A stretch of DNA of 64,000 bases. Source: Lachnospiraceae bacterium (lineage in GTDB: Bacteria > Bacillota > Clostridia > Lachnospirales > Lachnospiraceae). The notes below the pieces were generated by a model, which searched no databases, was not told the DNA's origin, and was given only the letters and a program-made list of their open reading frames with translations. The position numbers were made by a program, and so were the translations under genes. Positions 42,317 through 51,236 of the stretch are shown piece after piece. Every line of letters starts with the position of its first letter. Position 1 is the first letter of the stretch. Location: the NCBI GenBank assembly GCA_024697065.1, contig JAILGE010000032.1, positions 1 to 64,000 on the forward strand. Direction: 5' to 3'.

Positions 42317-42781
42317 ATGAAGCATGAAGGAATAAAATTAGTAGCAAATAATAAAAAAGCCTATCATGATTATTTCATCTTAGAAAAGTATGAAGCGGGG
42401 CTTGAGCTGACAGGCACGGAGGTCAAGAGCTTACGTGCCGGCAAGTGCAGCATCAAGGAAGCCTATGTCAGAGTGGAGAACGGAGAGATATTTGTGGTAG
42501 GAATGAATATCAGCCCTTATGAGCAGGGTAATATTTTTAATACCGATCCTCTTCGTGTGAGAAAGCTGCTCATGCATAAGGCCGAGATAGGCAAACTTGC
42601 CGGTCAGACTTCCGAGAAGACCATGACCATTATGCCGCTTCAGGTTTACTTTAAGAACGGCAGAGCCAAGATAGAGATCGGTCTTGCAAAGGGTAAGAAG
42701 CTCTATGATAAGCGCGATGATATCGCCAAACGTGATGCCAAGCGTGATATCGAAAGAGCCCTCAAGATGAGGAATAAATAA
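42317..42781 (+). CDS. smpB: SsrA-binding protein SmpB
   Basis: [42 protein letters not shown]. Confidence 0.96.
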   Translation: MKHEGIKLVANNKKAYHDYFILEKYEAGLELTGTEVKSLRAGKCSIKEAYVRVENGEIFVVGMNISPYEQGNIFNTDPLRVRKLLMHKAEIGKLAGQTSEKTMTIMPLQVYFKNGRAKIEIGLAKGKKLYDKRDDIAKRDAKRDIERALKMRNK

Positions 42782-42845
42782 GTCGGTTAACGGCAAAAGC
42801 AAACTTGAAAAGAAGGGTCAAATGCCGTAAACTAATATACTACAT

Positions 42846-43183
42846 GGGCCTGAAAAGGTTTCGACGGGGTATCTTAAGTCGAAGAAGCTATCCGTAGGCG
42901 TGCGTTAATCCCAAAATTAAAATTAAACGCTGATTCTAACGAATTCGCACTCGCTGCCTAAGTGCAGCGCGCCTCCCTTAGTGCACCTGCACATTAAGTA
43001 AGAGACGTCAGACTTGCAGGAAACGGATACGCAAAGCTTTGAGTGTATCGCAGATTTATGAAGCTACTAAAACCGAAACGTTGTTTGTGGCATTTCGGCG
43101 GAGGGAATGACTGACCACAGACTATGATAGTAGAAGAGCGATGGCGGATGTTTCGGACACGGGTTCAACTCCCGTCAGGTCCA
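42846..43183 (+). ncRNA. ssrA: Transfer-messenger RNA (tmRNA)
   Basis: 5' GGGCCTGAAAAGGTTTCGACGGGG and 3' GGGTTCAACTCCCGTCAGGTCCA pair as acceptor stem and T-arm; tag reading frame at 42929-42961, GCT GAT TCT AAC GAA TTC GCA CTC GCT GCC TAA. Confidence 0.95.
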
Positions 43184-43187
43184 CTAT

Positions 43188-43240
43188 ACCGTGTTTGGAC
43201 GAACACCTGTACATAAAGGTGTCCGGGACACGGTTTTTTA
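43188..43240 (+). terminator. Terminator of ssrA
   Basis: ACCGTGTTTGGAC...GTCCGGGACACGGT followed by T6. Confidence 0.75.
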
Positions 43241-43277
43241 TTTGAATCACAACATAAATTCTTAAGGGTGCACAGAG

Positions 43278-44462
43278 ATGAATAACATACGATATGACTT
43301 CAACAAGATCACGGACAGAACCGGTACCAACAGCCTCAAGTGGGACAAGTACAAGGACGCGTTGCCCATGTGGGTGGCAGATATGGATATAGAGGTGCTT
43401 CCTGAGATCAGGGAGGTGGTGGTTAAGCGGGCTGAGCATGGTATATACGGATATACTACAGTGGACTCTGAATGGTCAGGATCGTATATTAACTGGTGGA
43501 AGACGAGACACTCATTTGAGATACGCAAGGAGTGGCTGAGATTTGTGACAGGAGTAATACCTGCAATGAACCTGCTGATCAGGAACATTTCCGGTGAGGG
43601 AGATAATGTGGTGATCCAGACGCCGGTTTATCCCGCATTTTTCAATATCATCCGCAGGAATAAACGCAATGTGCTTGAAAATATGCTTATATATGACAGG
43701 CAGGAAAGGGCTTATTCTGTTGACTGGACTGATCTGGAAGCCAAGCTCTCAGATCCTGAAACAAAGATCATGATCCTATGCAATCCACAGAATCCGGCGG
43801 GAAATATATGGGATAAGGAGACCTTAAAAAGAATAGGCGAACTGTGTGAAAAGAACGGAGTCACGGTTTTGTCAGATGAGATACATTGCGATATTGTTGC
43901 ACCGGGCAGGGAGTATACGCCCTTTGCATCAGTATCTGAAATAAACAGAAGTATCTCCATAAGCTTTATATCGCCTACCAAGGCTTTTAATGTTGCGGGT
44001 ATTCAGTCTGCCGCAGCCCTTGCAGTAGATCCTGAGCTCAGGAAGGCTGCATGGGAGTGCTTTGAGACAGGTTATATTGATGAAGGAAATTACTTTTCCA
44101 CAGACATCTGTAAAGCTGCTTTTTCAGAGGCGGGGGCTGAGTGGATCGATCAATTGCGAATCCATCTTTGGAATAACAGGAAGATCGCGGAAGACTATAT
44201 CAGAGATAACATGCCTGAGTTACGCGTTATACCCTCCGATGCTTCATACCTTATGTGGGTAGACTGTTCTGCCGTGATGAAAGACAGCGTGAGTTTTGTC
44301 TATCATCTTGAGAGGAAGGCGGGCGTTATGTTCAGTGCCGGCAAGTCTTTCGGAGGCAATGGCGATTACTTTGTGAGGATCAATCTGGCCTGCCCGGAGT
44401 CAATGCTAAAAGAAGGCCTGACCCGCTTCAGGGCAGGTGTGGCTTCCTATGGCGTACAATAG
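43278..44462 (+). CDS. patB: PatB/MalY-type pyridoxal-phosphate aminotransferase / C-S lyase
   Basis: YDFNKITDRTGTNSLKWDKY, LPMWVADMDIEVLPEI, LCNPQNPAGNIW, SPTKAFNVAGIQ. Confidence 0.88.
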   Translation: MNNIRYDFNKITDRTGTNSLKWDKYKDALPMWVADMDIEVLPEIREVVVKRAEHGIYGYTTVDSEWSGSYINWWKTRHSFEIRKEWLRFVTGVIPAMNLLIRNISGEGDNVVIQTPVYPAFFNIIRRNKRNVLENMLIYDRQERAYSVDWTDLEAKLSDPETKIMILCNPQNPAGNIWDKETLKRIGELCEKNGVTVLSDEIHCDIVAPGREYTPFASVSEINRSISISFISPTKAFNVAGIQSAAALAVDPELRKAAWECFETGYIDEGNYFSTDICKAAFSEAGAEWIDQLRIHLWNNRKIAEDYIRDNMPELRVIPSDASYLMWVDCSAVMKDSVSFVYHLERKAGVMFSAGKSFGGNGDYFVRINLACPESMLKEGLTRFRAGVASYGVQ

Positions 44463-44595
44463 TCTCATAAAGGCAGCGCCTATATGACGAAAAAGAAATA
44501 TTGGCCGGAAAGCTGAACTTGTTAATATCGCTTTTTTCTGCAATAATCAGTTTTGGAAAGATATGATTTCATAATTTATCAACAGATCGGAGGAT

Positions 44596-44907
44596 ATGAA
44601 AATGGATAACAACAATTACCGTGGTCAGAATTTCTATCAGGCTGATGTCAGGGCTTCGATCCCGCCTGAATACCAGCCTATCAGCATGTGGGGATATTTC
44701 GGATATGAGCTGCTTTTTGCCATACCTGTGATCGGCTTCATATTGCTTATTGTTTTTTGCTTCGCGCCTGCCAATATCAATGTTAAGAACTTTGCCAGAT
44801 CTTACTTCTGCTTTATAATAATCGCGGTTATTGTACTGGTGATATGTGCTGTAGTTCTGGGCGGATTCGGCGGAATGGCTTATCTTAACGCTGCACAGGC
44901 ACGCTGA
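44596..44907 (+). CDS. Small membrane protein of unknown function
   Basis: Two hydrophobic segments; AT-rich leader with RBS GGAGG before the ATG. Confidence 0.6.
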   Translation: MKMDNNNYRGQNFYQADVRASIPPEYQPISMWGYFGYELLFAIPVIGFILLIVFCFAPANINVKNFARSYFCFIIIAVIVLVICAVVLGGFGGMAYLNAAQAR

Positions 44908-45022
44908 AATAATCCATAATCCTTATAATATACATCGGATCCTGCGATTATAAGCTTGCCGTATAAGTCTGAGGTATTTGAACAGGTAATACTTTTTAGC
45001 TAAAATTATTGAAATATAAGTC

Positions 45023-45052
45023 AAAAAAGCAGCGGATTACCGTTGCTTTTTT
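45023..45052. terminator. Bidirectional-looking terminator
   Basis: AAAAAAGCAGCGG-ATTA-CCGTTGCTTTTTT. Confidence 0.7.
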
Positions 45053-45065
45053 GGCTTTTTTCAGC

Positions 45066-45095
45066 TTGAAATCTCCGGCTCAAAAAAGTTATAAT
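45066..45095 (+). promoter_or_regulatory. Sigma-A promoter upstream of carD-like gene
   Basis: TTGAAA - 18 nt - TATAAT. Confidence 0.6.
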
Positions 45096-45121
45096 TGTAG
45101 CATATTGAAATGGAGGATGCA

Positions 45122-45613
45122 ATGCAGAAATACAAAGTTGGTGACTATGTCATGTATGGGGTGTCGGGGGCTTGTGAAATATCTGAAATTGGACCTCTTT
45201 CCTTTGCGGGAAAGGATAAGATCTACTATTCTCTTAAGCCGTTTTACGACTCAAGAGATACTATCTACGTCCCTGTTGACAGAGAGGACGAGATAGCCCG
45301 TAAGGTCATCGGCAGGAAAGAGGCAGAATCCGTGATCGATAAGATACGGTCTGAAAAGCGTCGCGGTAAGCTTCCTGAGAGGGATGACTGCGATGTAATT
45401 CTTAAATCTGCAGACAGCATCAAGATCTCCAATATTATCAGGTGCCTCAGATATATGAGAGTTGAAAATCGCAAGAATCACAAGGGACTCAATATAGCGG
45501 AGGAGAAGATGCTCAAATATGCTGAAAGGATACTTTTCAGCGAGCTTGCTGTAGCGCTTAAGCTCAGCATGGAAGAGGCCGGTGACCGTCTTGGTGACGG
45601 ACTCGATATCTGA
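45122..45613 (+). CDS. CarD-family transcriptional regulator
   Basis: MQKYKVGDYVMYGVSGACEISEIGPL RID domain start, helical C-terminus. Confidence 0.85.
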   Translation: MQKYKVGDYVMYGVSGACEISEIGPLSFAGKDKIYYSLKPFYDSRDTIYVPVDREDEIARKVIGRKEAESVIDKIRSEKRRGKLPERDDCDVILKSADSIKISNIIRCLRYMRVENRKNHKGLNIAEEKMLKYAERILFSELAVALKLSMEEAGDRLGDGLDI

Positions 45614-45655
45614 TGCTCCCATGACGGTTATCCTGATGTAACGATCGTATATTAT

Positions 45656-45691
45656 AAGGGAACGTGTTTTCACGTTCCCTGTTGCTTTTTT
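45656..45691 (+). terminator. Rho-independent terminator
   Basis: AAGGGAACGTG-TTTT-CACGTTCCCT, then T-rich. Confidence 0.75.
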
Positions 45692-45706
45692 ACAGTGAGG
45701 GCGAAT

Positions 45707-47710
45707 ATGAATGAGACAGGCGTAAAGAGCATGCTGGATAGACAAAAGGAGCTGACGGATATCCTGTCCGAAGCGTCCAGGGCTTATTATGCGGAAGACC
45801 GCGAGATAATGAGCAATTTTGAATATGACAGGCTCTATGATGAACTGCTTTCTCTTGAGGAGAAGAGCGGAACTGTCCTGGCAGGTTCACCTACAGTGAA
45901 TGTCGGTTACGAGCCTGTGACATCTCTTCCCAAGGAGAGACACCCTTCTCCTATGCTGTCTCTGAATAAGACCAAGAGCAGGGAAGAATTAAGAGAGTGG
46001 CTGGGAGACAAGGAAGGCCTCTTATCCTGGAAGGAAGACGGTCTCACCGTAGTCCTTACATATGAAAACGGAAGCCTGGAAAAAGCCGTGACACGCGGCA
46101 ACGGAGAAGTGGGGGAAGTCATAACTCCAAACGCAAAGACCTTTAAGGGACTGCCCCTTATGATCCCTTACAAGGGCAGGCTCGTAATAAGAGGCGAAGC
46201 TGTCATCACTTATTCGGATTTTGAGAAGATCAATGAAGCAACGCCTGATGCCGATGCTTTATACAAGAATCCACGCAATCTTTGCAGCGGATCGGTACGT
46301 GCGCTGGATCCCAGGGTGACAGCGGCCAGAAATGTGAGAGTCATCATCTTCTCGCTGGTGGAAGCAAGTGATGCGGAAACAGGAGAAGCACATGACTTCG
46401 CTCATTCATTTGAAAATGAATTTATCTTCCTTAAGGAACAGGGATTTACAACGGTAGAATACAGGAGAGTCACTGCGGATACGGTTGTGGATGCGATCGG
46501 AGATTTTGAGGGTAAGATAAAGGATAATGATATCCCCTCCGACGGACTGGTGCTTTCCTATGATGACCTGGCATATGCAGCATCGCTGGGAAGGACTGCA
46601 AAGTTTCCAAGAGGTGCCATAGCTTTTAAATGGGCGGACGAGAATGCGGAGACCGTGCTTCGAAGTGTGGAATGGCAGACTTCCAGGACCGGCCTCATCA
46701 ATCCCGTAGCTGTCTTTGATACAGTAGAGCTTGAGGGTACGGAAGTCAGACGTGCCAGCGTTCACAATGTCAGTATGATCAGACAGTTAAAGCTTGGCAT
46801 CGGAGACAGGATAAAGGTCTTTAAGGCAAATATGATAATCCCTCAGATTTCCGAGAATCTCACCGGTTCCGACAACCTGGATATCCCTGAGGTTTGCCCG
46901 GTATGCGGTGCGGGGACAGAGATAAGGAAGCAGGTGGATTCGGAGGTGCTGATGTGCACGTCGCCGGACTGCCCGGCCAAGGCGCTCAAAGCATTTGTTC
47001 ATTTTACCGAGCGTGATGCAATGAATATCGAGGGCTTAAGTGAAGCAACCCTCGAGAAGCTCATAGCCGCAGGCCTTATAAAGGATTTCCATGACATATA
47101 CCATCTGGGCGAACACAGGGAAGCGATACTTGGTATGGAAGGCTTTAAAGAGAAATCCTGCGATAATCTCTTATCAAGCATAGAAAAGAGCAGGAAGACC
47201 GCCATCCCCAGGATGCTTTATTCCTTGGGGATACCGGGGATCGGTCTTGCGGGAGCAAAGCTTATAGCAGCTCATTTTTCCTATGATATGGATGCGATAA
47301 GGAAGGCGGGCGCCGAAGAACTTTCCGAAATAGAAGGGATAGGAGCTGTGCTTGCAGGCGCGTTTTCCGAATATATGTCGGATGAAAAAAAAGCACGGGC
47401 GTTAGATGCTCTGCTTAAGGAGCTGGAGCTTGAGATCCCGGTAAAGCATGAGGGAGCAGCTGATCTTACAGGCATGGCCTTCGTCATAACGGGAAGCCTG
47501 ATTCACTTTGCTAACAGGAGTGATCTGAAGGAACTGATCGAATCCTACGGCGGTAAGGTTACCGGAAGCGTGACATCCAAGACTGAGTGTCTTATAAACA
47601 ACGATCCGGAATCAACTTCATCCAAGAATCAGACCGCCAGGAAAAACGGCATAACCATACTTTCAGAGGATGAATTCCTCGCCCGTTATATGCCGGATCA
47701 TCAGATCTGA
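45707..47710 (+). CDS. ligA: NAD-dependent DNA ligase
   Basis: N-terminal YYAEDREIMSNFEYDRLYDEL Ia-like, adenylation WKEDGLTVVLTYENG, Zn cysteines VCPVCG...CTSPDCPAK, HhH and BRCT domains. Confidence 0.9.
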   Translation: MNETGVKSMLDRQKELTDILSEASRAYYAEDREIMSNFEYDRLYDELLSLEEKSGTVLAGSPTVNVGYEPVTSLPKERHPSPMLSLNKTKSREELREWLGDKEGLLSWKEDGLTVVLTYENGSLEKAVTRGNGEVGEVITPNAKTFKGLPLMIPYKGRLVIRGEAVITYSDFEKINEATPDADALYKNPRNLCSGSVRALDPRVTAARNVRVIIFSLVEASDAETGEAHDFAHSFENEFIFLKEQGFTTVEYRRVTADTVVDAIGDFEGKIKDNDIPSDGLVLSYDDLAYAASLGRTAKFPRGAIAFKWADENAETVLRSVEWQTSRTGLINPVAVFDTVELEGTEVRRASVHNVSMIRQLKLGIGDRIKVFKANMIIPQISENLTGSDNLDIPEVCPVCGAGTEIRKQVDSEVLMCTSPDCPAKALKAFVHFTERDAMNIEGLSEATLEKLIAAGLIKDFHDIYHLGEHREAILGMEGFKEKSCDNLLSSIEKSRKTAIPRMLYSLGIPGIGLAGAKLIAAHFSYDMDAIRKAGAEELSEIEGIGAVLAGAFSEYMSDEKKARALDALLKELELEIPVKHEGAADLTGMAFVITGSLIHFANRSDLKELIESYGGKVTGSVTSKTECLINNDPESTSSKNQTARKNGITILSEDEFLARYMPDHQI

Positions 47711-47723
47711 CGGAGTTATTTAT

Positions 47724-47751
47724 TTGACTAAGTTGTCTGCTGTGTTATAGT
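47724..47751 (+). promoter_or_regulatory. Sigma-A promoter upstream of metA
   Basis: TTGACT - 16 nt - TATAGT. Confidence 0.6.
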
Positions 47752-47794
47752 AGACATTATGACTATACTAAAGAGAAAGGAAGGCTAGAGAATT

Positions 47795-48703
47795 ATGCCT
47801 ATCAGAGTTCAGAGCGATCTGCCGGCCAGAGAACAGCTTGAGGAAGAAAATATATTTGTGATGGACGAGAACCGTGCGATGCACCAGGATATCCGTCCTC
47901 TTAAAGTATGTATCCTCAATCTCATGCCTATCAAGGAAGATACTGAGTTGCAGCTTCTCAGGGCTTTTTCAAACACGCCTCTGCAGATAGATCCAACTTT
48001 CCTTATGGTTAAGAGTCATATTTCGCAGCATACATCCGCAAATCATCTTAACCGCTTCTATACAACCTTTGATAAGATCGAGAAACAGAAGTTTGATGGT
48101 ATGATAATCACCGGTGCCCCGGTGGAGCAGATGCCTTTTGAAGAAGTGGATTATTGGGAAGAGATCTGCCATATCATGGAGTGGACCAAGAACAATGTCA
48201 CAAGTACGCTGCATTTATGCTGGGGAGCTCAGGCCGGACTTTATTATCATTACGGTATTCCAAAGATCGATCTTCCGGAGAAGCTTTTCGGAATATATAA
48301 ACATACGGTCCAGCACAGAAAGACACCTCTGATCAGAGGATTTGATGATATCTTCTATGCCCCGCATTCGAGGCATACCACCAACAGACCGGAGGATATA
48401 GAGGCCTGCGATAAGCTGACTATACTTGCCAAATCCGACGACGCGGGAGTATTGCTGGTGAAATCGGATGATGACAGGCAGGTTTTCCTCATGGGGCATC
48501 CGGAGTATGATCGTTATACCCTTGACAAGGAATACAAAAGAGATGTGGCACAGGGACTGCCCATACATATCCCTGTGAATTATTATCCGGACGATGATCC
48601 CTCACAAAAGCCCATGCTCATTTGGAGGGCGCATGCAAATACGCTTTATTCCAATTGGCTCAATTATTACGTTTATCAGGTTACACCTTACGATCTTACT
48701 TAA
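47795..48703 (+). CDS. metA: Homoserine O-acyltransferase (MetA family)
   Basis: MPIRVQSDLPAREQLEEENIFVMDENRAMHQDIRPLKVCILNLMPIK; LHLCWGAQAGLYYHYGIPK. Confidence 0.95.
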   Translation: MPIRVQSDLPAREQLEEENIFVMDENRAMHQDIRPLKVCILNLMPIKEDTELQLLRAFSNTPLQIDPTFLMVKSHISQHTSANHLNRFYTTFDKIEKQKFDGMIITGAPVEQMPFEEVDYWEEICHIMEWTKNNVTSTLHLCWGAQAGLYYHYGIPKIDLPEKLFGIYKHTVQHRKTPLIRGFDDIFYAPHSRHTTNRPEDIEACDKLTILAKSDDAGVLLVKSDDDRQVFLMGHPEYDRYTLDKEYKRDVAQGLPIHIPVNYYPDDDPSQKPMLIWRAHANTLYSNWLNYYVYQVTPYDLT

Positions 48704-48828
48704 GGAGTGGGACAGCTCCCGACAGGATATCATTTATATTGAAAATGACCTGTTGGGATGCTACAATTTCTTTAAATGTGAAGCATGGATCGACATGCTT
48801 ACTCAGAGGCCTGAATACTATACCGGGA

Positions 48829-48867
48829 TGCAGTGATTTGCCTCTTAAAAGCAGATCACTGCTTTTT
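48829..48867 (+). terminator. Rho-independent terminator-like hairpin
   Basis: GCAGTGAT...ATCACTGC followed by TTTTTATA. Confidence 0.65.
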
Positions 48868-48894
48868 ATAGGTTAAAGGAAAGGTTGATCCCCG

Positions 48895-49410
48895 ATGGAT
48901 ACGATGACTGCCTATGCCGTCCTTGGACTCAGATACGGAGCTTCAAAGGATGAGATCAGAACAGCATACAGGGAATTATGCAAGGAGCTTCATCCGGATA
49001 ATCCGGGTACTACGGAAGCAGACCATGAGAAGTATCTGAAAGTGGTTGAAGCTTATTCTGCCTTGGAGAATGTGTATCCCATAGGCGGTGACCGTGACAG
49101 GCCCGTGAAGGCGGGATATGACGTTTATAAACGTGCGGGCAGGGTAATGGGTTCTTCTGTAGCATCCCACCCCGGCTCATCAGGATATAAGGCTGAGCAG
49201 CGCAGGTTCGAAGCCAGGATGCAGAAAGCAAGGGAAGAGAAGAAACTGCAGCTTAATGAAGAGCTTAAGCTCCGCTCGGAAAAACTGCAGGAAAAGATAG
49301 CGAAGGAACGAGCTATACTCAACGAGATAAGGATGATCCGCCTGGCGCATATCATCCATGAGACCATAGCCGCTGATAAAAAGTACGGTAAAGAAAGCAA
49401 TAATGATTGA
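48895..49410 (+). CDS. Short J-domain protein
   Basis: AYAVLGLRYGASKDEIRTAYRELCKELHPDNPG with HPD motif; charged coiled-coil C-terminus, no Zn finger or substrate-binding domains. Confidence 0.8.
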   Translation: MDTMTAYAVLGLRYGASKDEIRTAYRELCKELHPDNPGTTEADHEKYLKVVEAYSALENVYPIGGDRDRPVKAGYDVYKRAGRVMGSSVASHPGSSGYKAEQRRFEARMQKAREEKKLQLNEELKLRSEKLQEKIAKERAILNEIRMIRLAHIIHETIAADKKYGKESNND

Positions 49411-49711
49411 TTTTAAAGATAATCTGTATAAAGTCACGCTGGATTACATTAAGAAAGAGAAGTATTCGGGAAGCTGTGACGGCAAGAGGTTCATGATCAC
49501 CATGAAAGTTGAGAAAGGACCGGATGATACAGAGACTAAGCTTATAAATGTCTGCATGTGGCCGGAGCCTTATTCTCTGGCTAAGACCGATGATGACAAG
49601 AAGTCGAATGTCACATTTCCATTTGATAATGACGGATTGGCCGAAGCATGGAAATTTATCGAAACATGCTGTACCGGAAGTGTTGGGGCAACGGAGAATA
49701 TACAGGCTTAA
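49403..49711 (+). CDS. Hypothetical protein
   Basis: Overlaps the end of the J-protein ORF by 8 nt; same strand, uninterrupted ORF. Confidence 0.6.
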   Translation: MIDFKDNLYKVTLDYIKKEKYSGSCDGKRFMITMKVEKGPDDTETKLINVCMWPEPYSLAKTDDDKKSNVTFPFDNDGLAEAWKFIETCCTGSVGATENIQA

Positions 49712-49725
49712 AAAGGGGTTTAGTT

Positions 49726-50640
49726 ATGAAGAAGTTCAGATCGATCAAGTCCAGAGCAATGGTGGCCGTAAGCCTTGCATTAATCGTGCTTGTGGCCTTT
49801 TCAACATTGATCAGCTACATTTTCTATTCCGATGCGCTTGATTCTTATATAAAGGGATCCTCAAGAGATGAAGCTCGTTTGCAGTTCTTCATCATCTTTA
49901 CGTGTTCAATGATACTTATCGCTGTCGTACTCATCTTTATCACATCGGCATTGATGGATCTGTATGTTGTAAAGCCGGTGACGGATATGACCAAAGCCAT
50001 ATCCGAGATAAGCTTTGATGATGAGGGAATGGCAACAGGCGAAGATGATTCCAAACACTCATTAAAAAAGCTGGAGATCACATCCGGCGATGAGATGGAG
50101 GAATTATACAAGACCCTCAAGAAATTCCAGCTGGATACCAGTGAATATCTGATCAGCATGCGTGATGACAGCTGGGAGAAAGAGCATGACAGTATGACAA
50201 TGCTCTCCAATGGAGTGAAATTCGATAAGCGTAAAAAGGAAGTATATCCCTACGCGGACTCGGTCTATATTGCCTGCCTCAATATCATCAACCTGCATGT
50301 GGTAAATGAAAAGATAAGCACCGAAGCCGGTGACGGTATCATATCCAAGGTGGCAAGAGAGCTCAGGAGACTTAATTCCGAGAATATCCACGCCTACAGA
50401 CTTGAAGAGGATCACTTCATTTTGGTTTTCTGCGGATATCTTAAAGATGAGGCTGCCTCCGTGGTCTCAAAATGGGTAGACAGAGTAGGTCGTCTTAACC
50501 GTAATTCCGATGATTTTGAATGCAGACTGGTCTGGGGAGGAGCTTACGGCGAAGGTCTTTTCGATGTTGAAGATGTATATAAGCATGCAGACACTGAACT
50601 TTATTGCAATACTGCGGTAGCCAAGAAGAATCTGAAATAA
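49726..50640 (+). CDS. Membrane protein with degenerate GGDEF-like domain
   Basis: Two TM segments, HAMP-like region, then a GGDEF-like fold with RLEEDHFILVF where RLGGDEFxxL is expected. Confidence 0.65.
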   Translation: MKKFRSIKSRAMVAVSLALIVLVAFSTLISYIFYSDALDSYIKGSSRDEARLQFFIIFTCSMILIAVVLIFITSALMDLYVVKPVTDMTKAISEISFDDEGMATGEDDSKHSLKKLEITSGDEMEELYKTLKKFQLDTSEYLISMRDDSWEKEHDSMTMLSNGVKFDKRKKEVYPYADSVYIACLNIINLHVVNEKISTEAGDGIISKVARELRRLNSENIHAYRLEEDHFILVFCGYLKDEAASVVSKWVDRVGRLNRNSDDFECRLVWGGAYGEGLFDVEDVYKHADTELYCNTAVAKKNLK

Positions 50641-50703
50641 TTTTTTATCCCGGTAAATACGGATCATCTGTATCGGGATATTCAAGCGTTTGAGCGAAAG
50701 GGG

Positions 50704-51132
50704 TTGTTTTTGGTCAGGATCTCAAGTCTGGACAAACTTGATAAGATGAATTTCTACTCTAAGATGCATACGAACCTGGTGAAGTGGTGGGATGTAAATA
50801 TTACGGATCCGGCCAAGATCCCTGTAGACGGGGAGGTGTATGAAGATGATGAGAGCAGAGTGGATAAAGCTTTGAATGCCGCAGATGATTATGATGCAGA
50901 TGCGGTGGCGGATAAGCTTTTGGAAGATGCGCTCTCCGGAGATTATGATACCGGAGCTGCTGCTGATACCACCGGTTCCACCGGCGAAGAGTTCGTATCA
51001 TCCGGTGATCCGGAGGTGGATGCCACAGCTATGGAAATCTACAACAGACTTATGAGTGAGGCCGCAGCAGATGAAGCTGCAAAAATAGCAGAGATCGAAG
51101 CCGCCAAACTAAAAGCTGCTGAGGAGAACTGA
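50704..51132 (+). CDS. Hypothetical acidic protein
   Basis: ORF with TTG start (50704 or 50710) after GAAAGGGG; Asp/Ala-rich C-terminus. Confidence 0.5.
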   Translation: MFLVRISSLDKLDKMNFYSKMHTNLVKWWDVNITDPAKIPVDGEVYEDDESRVDKALNAADDYDADAVADKLLEDALSGDYDTGAAADTTGSTGEEFVSSGDPEVDATAMEIYNRLMSEAAADEAAKIAEIEAAKLKAAEEN

Positions 51133-51168
51133 GCCGATATTATAATGAATGGACAAGGGAAAATTAAA

Positions 51169-51201
51169 AAACTATAGAGCACAGGCTCTATAGTTTTTTT
51201 T
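51169..51201. terminator. Rho-independent terminator between convergent genes
   Basis: AACTATAGAGC-ACAG-GCTCTATAGTT followed by T tract. Confidence 0.9.
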
Positions 51202-51236
51202 GAATCATTTATCCTGAACTCATTATCCGGTATTTC

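Noticed and set aside
44918-44953. CTTATAAT ... ATTATAAG inverted repeat after the small membrane protein
   Set aside because: Short AT-rich palindrome; likely chance or a weak terminator, no supporting context.
47711-47794. SAM riboswitch upstream of metA
   Set aside because: The intergenic region is only 84 nt, contains a promoter close to the start, and shows no riboswitch-like conserved core.
48594-48876. ORFs overlapping and following the metA 3' end
   Set aside because: Out of frame with metA, no recognisable domains; the region ends in a terminator-like hairpin.
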